NCBI RefSeq assembly: GCF_030867095.1
Contig: NC_081828.1
Coordinates: 214,117,978 to 214,181,977, forward strand
From: Alligator mississippiensis
Taxonomy: Eukaryota > Chordata > Crocodylia > Alligatoridae
Reading direction: 5' to 3'
DNA length: 64,000 nucleotides
How positions within the stretch are numbered: the stretch's first letter is position 1; each line of letters starts with the position of its first letter. The notes under the pieces are model-generated. The model was not told where the DNA came from, made no database searches, and saw only the letters and a program-made list of their open reading frames with translations. Both the position numbers and the translations under genes were made by a program. Positions 25,401 through 37,400 of the stretch are shown here, in pieces.

Positions 25401-28400
25401 CTCACCACCCTCACACGTCCCCAGGGGCATCAGATATCCTCAGGGATGTGACAAACCAAGTGCAGAGCAGAGGAAATGATGGCTGCGTCTGCTGGGTTAC
25501 GTTCCCCTGTTCTCGAGGCCCTGCCTACCCCGGGCACTAGCGAGTGCGCTCCCGTCCTTGGGCTATCGCTGTTAGTGAATGCTATGGGATGAAGGCAGAT
25601 GAATGGCCTGCCCATTCACCCACCCATCCCTCGTGCCCTCTCCATGCTGGCCTATGCCCACAGGCTTTCCCCCAAGTCTGCTCAGCCACTGCTGCCTCCT
25701 CCCAAATTCTTCCTTCAGGCCACCAAGAGCTAACAGATCCCCAAAGGACAGTGATGCCTGCCCCTGGCTGGACCATCCCTGTCCCAGAGAGGCAGGTTTA
25801 TGGAGGGCAGCAATCTCTCCTTCTTCCCCAGCAAGTCTCGTTCCCCAAGCTGTGGCCTCCCTGGAGCCCTAGGATGGCTGCAGTAATAGCGAGTCCATCA
25901 GAGAAGGACCCCAATTCCTCAGGGGCAGGAAAAGCCATGAGCTCCATTGCTCCCATCACTTCACTGGGAGCCGACCTCCCCTCCACAGTCCTGCCTATGG
26001 ATGCAGTTGCTGTGCCCTTCTTCCTTTCCCATGTGCCCTTTCTTTCGTTCAGCTCCTCTTTCCTGGAGCCTTATTCGATTTGTGGGTATTTCTCTTTACC
26101 CTGTTTACTCCCCCCACCCACGTCTCCTCCATCCTCCTCCTTCAGCTTTCAGCCCACAGCCACGACTCCTCTCCCTTCTGCCACCCAGGTGGCCCATTCC
26201 CCATCTACTTCCAGTCCCTTACCCCAGGCCTGCGTGCCATGTCCTCAAAATGTGGTGGGAGAAGAAAACACCAGGCAACAGAGAGCAGCTGACGAGCGCA
26301 GCGTAACAGGAGCTCGTAAGAAGGCAGAGCGGGTTGTGTGCTCCTAGAAGAGGCTGTTGCTCATGGGACAGGAGTGATTTAGGGTGCCATGCATCTCACA
26401 GATGGAGAATTGCAAGTTATATTGAAAGCAGTACAAGGAAGCACTGCAGCATCTGGCTAGAGGCCAGAAGAAGCTTTGCCTATGGAAACCTGATACACGA
26501 TGCAAAGAAAAGTCCTGGAAAGGAAGGAAGTTTAAAGACTGCAACCCACCAGCTTGCCCCTCTGCAGACTGAGCTCCTCACGGCTCTGAACCACAGCTCT
26601 GTTTTCTTACCCCAGATCCACAAATGCTGTTAGTAACCAGAGCCATGGCTCCATCCAGCATGGACCCACATTGTCCCGAATGCTAAACCTTTAACTGGCT
26701 TTTCCCTTCTCCTCCCAGTTACAAGCTCTAAAACCACAAAGCATCCTCAACTACTACTGATTTCAATGGGAGTGGAGAATACAGACTCAGTCTCTACAAC
26801 TGCACACACATACAAAGCAAAAATATCGGTGGTCTGTCTCAAGACATCTTCAGAGGCAAGCACTCAGCATTATTGGGGGGGAGGGGAGGTCCCTTTAAGT
26901 AATCCACTCCTGCTGGGAGATGCATGCAAAATCATTAGTCTGAAAATATCTTGGTCCTAATGATGTCTGAGGATCAGCTGTTCTTCAGAATCACTTGACC
27001 CTTTCACAGATAGAAGAACCTGAATGAAAGAGAGTAATTCCATCTCTTATGTCACGATAATATGGTGGAGGAAACATAAGGATCACGGTCATGTTTAATG
27101 ATGCCAGCAATAAACTGAATTAAAAGACTGTCAAGTATTTGGTCCCCTGAAATCATGGATCACTTCAGGCATCCAGGTGGTAGCCGTATTGGTCTAGAGG
27201 CAAAAGGAATCAAAACTCGTGGCAGAGGTGATGTCTTTTATTATTTTTTGCAAATATCTAATTGGTCTAATAAAAGATATCACCTCTGCCACAAATTTTG
27301 AATCACTTCAGAAAACGTGGACTTTTTTTTTTACGCCTGTATATACGTGACGCCATAGCCGTGTTAGAATCAGAGACCTGAGGAAGAACGTCTTACATTC
27401 AAACGTGTGTCTACCTTTATCCCAACTACATCGCTGGTCCAATAAAATATATCACCCTAAGAAATCCCCATTTTTTTTCCCCTTTGCATATTTTATTGTA
27501 AAAACCATCATTTCAGTTTACTTTTAAAACCATTTTCAATTTTAATTCCAATGCATTCTACTATTGATAAGGTGTCCTAATCATTTCATTGTCACCATTA
27601 ATGCCTTCAGATCTGACCATCATTACCATGAGAGTTTTTGTTAAACGACTTCTAATTAATATTGCAGCTGCCTTTGTGGCTTATGAACAAACAGCTTGGA
27701 GGCCAAGAGTGATGCTATTTTAAAATCTGCCTAGCTGAGGGTGGCAACCACATGGAGTTTAATGTGCAAACATTAACTCTCCCAGACTGGAGCACAGAAG
27801 CTTGTTTCCACTTGCAACAGAAACCATATAGGTTTATGCCAGCTGGACTGATCATGCTTGGGACACAAGCTATCCTAGGGCGGGATGGGGATTTCAAGTC
27901 CCACTTTGTTTAATTCTAGTGTGGATACTATGAACCACATGAGTTTCAGTCAGACTTTGGGCCTTGAACCGAATGTCAAGTGCTGCACAGGTCTCCTGAA
28001 GACCCTCTCCACAGGGGTAGATGTCACCTCCTATGGGTAGTGACAGAATAAAATGAAGCGTGCCACGCTGCTAAAGTGAGAAGCTTCACCTAAGGAGAGC
28101 ATCTGCCTGGTTTGGAAAGAAGAGCATCATGAACACACAGCCCCAATGCCATCTTCATGGAGAACACAAGAGTGAGTCAACCCCTGGACTACTGGAGATG
28201 GTGCAATTGTTACAGACCTTGTTCCGTACATATTTCCAGAGAACTCTGCGTGCTCGATAAATTCGCCAGCATTGACGTCCTTCAGCATATCTTCTCTGGT
28301 CACAAAGTGGTAATCTGGATAAGTGATATTGAAAATACGCATCAATTCACAGCTTGTCCTTGACTTGAAAACACGTTTAAGGCTCAGGGCCAAGTTTACT

Positions 28401-31400
28401 CAAGTGTTTAATACACACTGAAGCATCCACGTGACTATTTGGGAACAGATTTGTGAGGTGAGGCAGTATTTAAAAAAAAAAAAAAAAATCAGACTAACTA
28501 TGCAGTTGGGAAAGATGTTAAGTCAACCACTAAAGGCCCTTCCCGAGGGCTGGGAAAGAAGCAGGTTCCCGGTATCTGGTTGCAGCTATAGATGCTTCTT
28601 TTCCAAAGTTGAGAAAGGGGATTTTGTAGTTTTCTAACATCTCTCTCAACTACATAGAAACCAGGCACCTAAATCATCTTTGTGATCCTTTACATGGTAA
28701 CTGAAGACCAATTTTCAGACTTGAGTACCTGGAAACCAGGCACCTAAAACCATTCAAAAATATTGCCTCGCCCCTCAAATCTTGCTTCTCTCATATTCCC
28801 TGGACCATGCTGGCTACACCACCCCCATCATTCTGGACAACTAAGTGCTGATTTAGGTGCCTGGCTTCTGGGTACTCAAGTCTGAAAACTGGTCTTCAGT
28901 TACCATGTAAAGGATCACAAAAGCTGCCCTTTCTTCTCACCACGGTACCTGTTAACACCCTCCGCATCTTTACACTGGGCCAGATAATACCCTTTCTGCT
29001 GTTTACATTGACACTTCTGCTCTGGTTCTCCAATGACTATCTCGTTACAGTACCAGGCTGGCAAAACACCGTGACAGTAAGCTCACTTTCAGACTAAACA
29101 CTTTGCTTTTGCTGGGGAAGCCACCCCTCACCTTTGCAACAAAACATACCCAAAAATCTCCACTCTGGGGTGAAACGTGCTGGCTCATTTTGAAGGAAAA
29201 AAAACCACACCTCATGTTTGCATTTCTGAAATATCCAAGAATAAAAGGCACCAGCAAGTCAGTTCATTTGCCTTAAGACCCTGGAATGACTCTAGCATTC
29301 AAGCCCTGTTTGTTCTGGCAATTGAGATCAGTCTCACGGCTCCCTGCAAATCAGTAGCAAAGGAGTCATCTCAGATTTCACTGGGGCTCTATTTACTATT
29401 AGTAGCACAGTTCTTGGATTAAGGATGCAGTCCAGAGTTTAACAACCTGTGTGACTGAAGGTCAAGCTTTTCAAAACTGGGCATGTCGAGTTAATCTCTT
29501 AAATCCATAAAGAGATTCCTAATTAGAGCAGCCTGGTTTTCAGATGTGCTGAACACACAGGAGCTCCCACTGAAGCTGCACAGGAGCTGCTGAACACCTG
29601 GCATGGTTGAAAATATAGGCTGCTGAAGTGTTTTGTTATAGACCAAGGAGCCTGACTTCAGGCACCTGCTTTTGAAAATCCTGGACCCCACATCACAGTG
29701 GCAGCAGCTGAGGAAGAAGCGTGGGAGTGCCTGCCTTCTCTTCTAACCCCACCACTCACTTCTTCCAGCATCTGGGATAAACCTGGACTCCGGTTCTACT
29801 GCACCTGCTCTATTCTTTCTCACATGCTGCTGGGTAATGCTGCTATGTGCTATTGCAGCTGTACTGTGCCACAGCCCAGCCAGCCTCATTCACTGAAGGA
29901 TGAAGGGATCCTTGTGTATCGTATGCAGCTTTGGTGTATCAGTCTCTCTGGGACTGTTTGGCATGAAAGGAGCAATGGAGAAGTGTGAAAGACTGTTTTG
30001 AAGCAGATGCTCCTCCAGCTTGCCAGCAGGCCAAAGAAAAAACACTCTGCCAACTCTAAGGAAACTCATTAGCCTGGCTTCCCAGCAATGGCACATTCAG
30101 TGGACTCCTCCTTTCAACTACAAAGATTGCTAAGAGATTTATCCATCCCTTGGCTTCAAATAAGTCTGCCCTTCAGCTTCTACCAGCAGAGCCTGCTGCT
30201 TATCTCCAGCTCTGCAAATTCCACCTCTGCTCCCACAGGAAATGCTGTCTGGACCAGGGGTGTCACACATACAGCCCGCAGGCCAGAGCCCCATAACCTG
30301 GATCCTGGTGCTGCCCCGGACTCACCCAGGGTGCAGTACCCAGGATGTGCACTGCCTGCTGGGGCCGGGGCTGGGCTGACCACAGTACTTGCTCTGCACA
30401 AACCACGCTATCCACTGGGGCTGGTGTCCCAGACTGGCATGTGCTGCATACTTTGGATCAGGCATATGTGTGGAGGAGGGGAAGAGGGGTTCGTGGGCTC
30501 ATAGGAGTTTGACACTGTTGGTCTACACCACTCAGAGCTGTGTCCCTGCCTCACCTGATGGCATGCACTGGTGCAACATACTGACCTTTGCCATTCACTT
30601 CTCCTGGTCGTGGCTGCCGGGTGGTGTCTGCAAACAAAGACAGTCCTGTAATTTTGCAATTCACCCAACAGTGCAATAAAGCCAAAAAAAGCAATCAAAA
30701 GTGACCCCCCTGGAAGCTTAATTCAATCAATCAGTGGGCCATTTGATCCCCTACTGATCAAAACTTCTGGAACCATTGTGACTGGTACGCAACACAGCTT
30801 GCCTTGACAGCAGAATCCAGATCCTTCCTGGGGTTGTTCCCCATCCCCTGCTATGAAGATGCGGGTTTATGAACTAGCCAGGAGCACACACAGGTGCAGA
30901 AGCAGTTGTGCAGGATTGCTGAGATGCTCCAGCTGTTTTCTGTGGCTTTTATTTCAAAGGGGGCTGTTTCTCCTACCAGCTGTGCAGAGAACTGGCATCC
31001 TCTGAAGTAAAGGCTGCAGCCAACAGCTGAATGCCTCATCCGTAACCTTGCAGCCTGGCACTAAGCAAGCAGGTTGTGAGCCCCCCAGATACAAATGATC
31101 CAGGTTTTACTAGACTTGTCATAACACTTGCCTAAAACAATGGGTAAATACATAAAGGGAGGAGGCCCTGTGGAGAAGGTAGTTCCCCAAGACTTGCAAG
31201 GTCTGGCTTGAATTTTCTGTTTCCGCAAAGACTCCCTGTATAGCCTAGATAAGTCACTCCAGGACTTTGTGCAGCTAACAGCACTGCTCTACCTCAGCGC
31301 TATATTCATTATAAGATCAGAAGGTGCCTGAATGCCCTGGTGACAAGGGCCACATATACTGCCTAAAACAAACTGTCCGAATGAAGTGGGTAACCAGATG

Positions 31401-34400
31401 GGAGTCCTTTATGGGAACGACTGTGATTTATGCTATTTGTCAATGTTTCTGCAAACCCCAAAGAAGTCAGCATGCAATGCATCAGCTACTGCATTTCATA
31501 CTGAGCAACATGAACTTGATCCAGGCAAAGCTGTGTTCATCCTTATACCTTTACAAAGCGCTGGTCACCGAGGTATAAGCACTGCATGTGGATTTACAAA
31601 GAAAGGCAGGCAACCCAGGGGGCGAGGAGTAATGCCTACTTCTGGGACATGGTAAGATTTGCGCTGGGGTGTTGGATGCACACACACATTAGATGCATCT
31701 GTGTCTCTGTCTCGGGCACTTCTGAAATGACCTTCAAAGTTACATTTGATAATTTAGGGGCTTCACCCACAGCCCCTCACGTACCAGCACAAATCAGACA
31801 TTTCTCTTCCTTATCCATCTGGCAAGGAAGCCTGAAAATATCCTCCAGGGGCTCTATAAAATAAGTCCAGCTTGTCCAGATAGCTTAAGTGCCAGAGCAA
31901 TTGCTCTCAGAGCCCCAGTGATACTTCAAAGGGGTGACTTAAGGCAGTGGATAGTGAAGTATGTTTTACAACCGAGTAAGAGAAATCCCAGCCCTGCCAT
32001 CCCCTGGAAAATGCTAGAGTGGGTTACCTGGGCAAGAGAATGGACCCTGCAGAGCATCATTATTGCTCACCAGACCTTTTAAAAATTACAAGTGCAGAAC
32101 ATGGCACTGACAGTCTGCAAAAGTGACTTTTTTTTTTTAAATAAATGTTTAAAGAAAAGTGTTCGTGACCCAAGATCACTCGTTTCAACTGGGTTAGTGT
32201 GTATTCTAGGCTGCTAAGAGATAAACCTTTAATCTAGATGTAAGACGCTTAGCAACTCCCCCTCTGCAGTGAGCATGCAGGCAGGGAAGATCACCTGGAT
32301 TGCTCTTGCTTTGCACCCTGGACACAGCCAAGGCAGAGCTTTGTCTGGAATTTCTCTCCCGATGAACATCCGCAGAGGCCCTTCTGGGGTATTTCCAAGG
32401 CCCTCGCATACCTAACTACCTCTCTCCCGTCACGCCTCTCAGCATGCATTTGGTTACTTGCTCCCTCTCCATTTCCCACCAACTCCTCCTCCTAGGTTTT
32501 TAGATTAATTTTCTCAGTGCCACAAAGCTCAAGTTTGGGGTTAAATTTTGAGCCTTGCACAAATCTCCTGTGTGCTGTCTGCAGAAGCAGTTTATCAGTC
32601 AAGCCCCTGAACATGGGCATAGGGAGAGCAAGGGTCTCATATCAGCACATCTCCCTTAAAACACTGTAGTCATTCTGGGGCAAAGCTTGTGCCTCTCCAT
32701 ACATCCGTAAAGCATCTAATACATTGCAGATGCAACAAACATCTTGACACAAGACCATGCTGTATATGTGCAGGGTTTTTTACAATTTAAATGAGTTTAA
32801 TATGTTGTGAACTAAACCACGTGTGCATGTAGTTTAGTTTGCAACGTAGCTATTTGTAATGTTGTGGCCTTTGACAGCTGTCCCCCCAACCACTGGAGAG
32901 GCAGGCTGAAGGCAGAAATGGTGAGAGACCCTGATCCCTTTTCCTTTTTTTTGCAGAGCCTGCCCATGTGTCCTGCGGTCAGGGGACAAGCTGCCAGTGG
33001 GCGCTGGACCTTCCTTCCACGGTGGTGGCACCCCTGGGAGGCTAGCTAGCAGCCCAACCAGGCAGCCCCAGGGGGCACTGCTGCCACGGAGGGAAGGACC
33101 AGGGTCCCCCTCAGCTCCGGGGCCACTCAGCCAGCCGGCAGCTTGCCCTCCAGCTGTGGGAGACACAGGCAAGCTCCATGGGGGGGGGGGGAGATCAGGC
33201 CCCTCACTGTAACAGTGATGGAAGCCCCTAAATTGAAACGGTGGGTTTTTAATCGTCACAATTAAAAAACAACCATTTCAATTTAGGGGACTAAACCCCC
33301 GCCATGTGTACAATCAGCCGTGTAAAACAAGGTTCATAGAGTGATAGGAAAGTAGGGCTGGAGGGGACCTTACAAGGTTATTAAGTCCAGCCCTCTGCTC
33401 AAGGCAGCATTGTTCCTGGCTAGACCACCCTATTCACGTGTCTGTGTAACCTGCTCTTGAAAACTTTAAAGGATGCCCATTCCACTTCTCTAGACAGCCT
33501 ATTCCCATGCCTGACCACGCTCCTAGTCAGAAAGGTCCTCCTAATTTCCAACCTTAAATTTACACAAGTTAAGATACTTCCATTAGCCCAAACCACAACA
33601 GCTAGCATTTAATGGAATTTAGACCCGACTCAATGCCAGACTCCCTCTGAAGTCCCAGCTGTGCATACAAAATTACTACTAAAAGGGACCCTTGTCTTTT
33701 ATTCTCGAGTTTTCAGGAAGGGAAGCTCCAGTTGTGCATGGATACTTACGGGAGACACTGAAGCCAAAGATGTTTTCATAGTCTTTAAGCAGCTTCTTTA
33801 GCAAGGTGCTCTTTCCTGCTCCTGAAGGGCCACTCAGCACGACGGGCCTTGGTCCCTGCATGGCTGGGGAGGGGAGAAGGCAAGCAGGTGTCTTGGTTAG
33901 AACACACAAAATCATGGGAAAACCACAGCAAAGTTTCAGCAGGTGCCTCGTCCTCTGCCTTTGAGAATAAGCTTCAGCAGCCAAAGGTCAGATCAGATGT
34001 TCAATGCCATGGCCTCAGAGAGGAGCAGAACAGGAGCTAGTCAGGGAATAGTGATCAAGTCAGACGAGCATATGCTAACTCCCATGCTGTGCAACTGAAA
34101 CCACTAGTTAGGTGCTCGTGGTGCAAAGGGATGGACCGACAGCCCTGAAAGTGATGCCCTTTCTCCCTGGAGTAGATGCAAGATGAACAGAAGCAGTGCA
34201 GCAAGGCTGCCTTTCACAATATACTCCTGTCCCCTTAGTCCTTACCTGGAAGGGTCTTGGATAGGGGTAGGGAGCTCGGTCACCATGGCCCAGGCAGCCA
34301 TGGTTTCTCTGCCAAGACAGCTGACAAGCTAGTGCCACATGCAGGGCAGGTCTCTGTGAAGTAGATGCTTGTCCCCTAGGAAGTGAAATCCAACTCACTT

Positions 34401-37400
34401 CCTGGACCCAAAAGGGACAGTGAATGGAAGTGAGTTCCTGTTAAGCATGGACATAACAAAAAACTAGAACTCCTGGTTCCAAAATGATACCTTTTTATTA
34501 GACCAACTGGAAAATGGCAAGAAAACTGTCCTTTTCTGCAAGCTTTCAGGATCAAAGTCCCTTCGGCAGGCTCTGGGAAAAGTGTAGATGGTACAAGATG
34601 CTAAAAAGTCCCCAAAGGTAGGAAATAAACTTCATTTTTGCACAGAGAGAGCTGAAGATGGAAGGCTGTCCCTCTGGGTCCGTGAGAGTGTCTTTGTGAG
34701 CTGTGTTGAGTAGCTCCCTGTTGGGCAGGGAGGAATTCAAATTGGCATCTGCATAGCTCAACATCCATCAGGAATGGATCAAGCCATTCAGTCCCTGGAA
34801 TGGATGTACCTAATAGGAGAAAGAATAAAACCCCGCTGCATATTACAAGGGAGGAAAAGCCTTTAGATTTGTAGCTTGGAAATATGTTCTTTTATTCCAA
34901 GCTGTGGACTCAAACCATATGTTGTAGTGCAGAGGTGGGCAGTATACTGCAAGCGGCACGGGCAGCCTTCGTGTGTGGCTCACGGCACATTACGGATGGG
35001 ACAAGCAGCCCAGTGGCAGATAGAGCAAGAAGCAGAAAGCAGAGCAGCAGATCGGGCAGGGAAAGGGGACCAGGGTGGCACTTGGGGAGGATGTGGGCTT
35101 AATTTGCACACCCCTGCCAAAAGGTTGTCTTCCACTGTCTATGACAGCCTTATCTGTTAACACTGCTATGAAGTACTGCACGCACCTATTAAATGAAGGC
35201 AACCTAAAAAACCCCACTAAATTGCATTTCAAGGTCTGCAGGAAGAGGAGTTTCTAAAAACCCGTTTCATTTATATTTAGCTGCATCACTAACGTGGACT
35301 TGCATCAACAGATCCTGATCCAAGTGATGCACCAATAAGGATTGTTGATGCAACATACTTGGGAGGCAAGAAATCCAATTCTGGGTCATAAAAGCTCAGT
35401 TCACAAAGGGAGAGGTAAAAGGGCTACTACTGACCCAGATACCATTACTGCATTTAAGAGCAATGAGGTGAAGCACCTGTTCAAAGAGAAATACCTTGGG
35501 AAGTGAGAAAAGGAGGTAAAAAGTTAGAGCTAGTTGACACATATCCAAACACCGTGTCCAAAATAAAGCCATTCCCCATCCCAATCACACAAGGAGTAGA
35601 GCAGTAAGGGAAGCCCCTCACACGCGACTGGACATAGGTCTTCACCTACCCAAACTAATCTTGTGCAAAAAAGGATTTGGTGGCACCCTGGTTGAGCATC
35701 ACGGCACTAGAAGTTTGCACATGGGAGGTCCCAGGTTCAAACTCCAATGAAGTCTGTCCTTTAAAAGAACATCCCACCGTCTCCCAAAATCCAGCAGGCG
35801 CTCTGGTCGCCGAGTACATCACCTCCTGCCTTGGCATGCGCAGACAATACTCACTGAGGACACTGAAAACTAGAAGCCAGGCTTCGTCCAGCATTTGACC
35901 CGACTCGCTCTGTGACCTTAAGCCAAACAGCCCACCATTTGGAGGGGGGTGGAAAAAAAATAAAAGAAAGAAGACTATTTACCTTCACACTTCCCTTGGG
36001 TAGGAGGGTTACTACTAACCAACTTGCCTATAATGTGGAAATTCGTGTACTGACACCTCAAAGGCACAACCCTGCTGAACCAACTGATTCGGTGGGTCTC
36101 TCCTTAAATGGAAGGAGACGGAGAGCACAGTTTAAACCTGCACAGATTTTCCTGAGAAAATACATTTGTGTAAGCAGAAAAGCTCCCGGTGCCCCATTCG
36201 TTTCAGAAGGGTTCAGAAGTCAAGCACTAGAAAACCCTTAAGTGTTTTAACGGGGATCTCAGCAATCTCACCTTGACCCTGCAAATCGCTTTTAAAATAG
36301 CCTCGTACCCAAGGCAGACGCTTGCAGGATTAGCCACAGCTGTATTCTCGCTGCGGGCATATAACTCACCTCCGACTCTGCTCAGGTCAACAGGAGCAGG
36401 CTGGAGGCTGGCATATTCCCCGATCTCATTTGCAGAGCACCACGGCCTGCCCGGGCACTTATGTTTTACATCTAATTTCAAAACCAACAAGAGTCCTCTG
36501 CATATCTCATGAGGAGGCTGCTGGGTGTTACCAGATATTTTTCTCCACAAGCACTGAAGGAGAAGCAAACTTGGAAATACAAATGAAGTCTTATTTATTC
36601 AGGAAGGACTTTAATTGTTTTGGGGGTGGGGACAAGGACCATCCAGGTAATTGCAACTCAGGTGGGGACTGGATTATTTTATGCTCATAATGGAGTCACA
36701 ACTGGAAGATAAAGTCTTATTATGTTATCTAATCAATTCCCCGAGGGACAGAGGGGAATTGATCCCGATACAATGAATGCTTTGTCACAGCTCGTTTCCC
36801 AAGTTTCCTTCGGGAGAGGTACCCATGGCTTAACCAGCCTGTAGGATGTCCAGGGAGTCAGACTGTGATGTCCCCAACTCTTTAGCTACATGCAAGTATT
36901 AGAAGTCCTGCTAATTACTGAAAAGGAGAGACTATATCCTTCCCCCACCAGCCGGGGAAGCGTAAAAGGGCTGGGCAGAGAAAGAGCCCTGAGTTCTTGT
37001 GAAAAATCACTCACCATCTGTTTTCTCAAGTCTCCACTTTTCCTCATTCACAAAGCAGGGATCCTAAACGATGAGTCTTAATTAATGCTCATGAAATGCT
37101 ACGGGACAGAACAAGGCGGCATTAATGGGGGATATTATTTCCTTCCAGGCCAGTACTGGGGATAGAAGGGGGCTCTCCCCAGCACCCAGACGCCAAACAC
37201 TTACTATGTGATTTTTCTTCCATTACACCCAATATCACCTTTGATGCACACAGCCTTCTTGCTCTTTCTGTGTCTACCAGCCTTTAGAAGTAACACGCCA
37301 AGTGTGATGGCCAAATGCTGGTGCAGACCTTTGTCCGTCAGCTCAGCGTTAACAACTCGCTCTTCCTGGGGCACCTCTGTCCTTATTCCCCCGCACAGCC

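Noticed and set aside
33863-33984. Upstream extension of the GUK1 exon 2 frame (41 extra codons)
   Set aside because: A clear CCCCAG acceptor lies between it and the ATG, so the extension is intron sequence.
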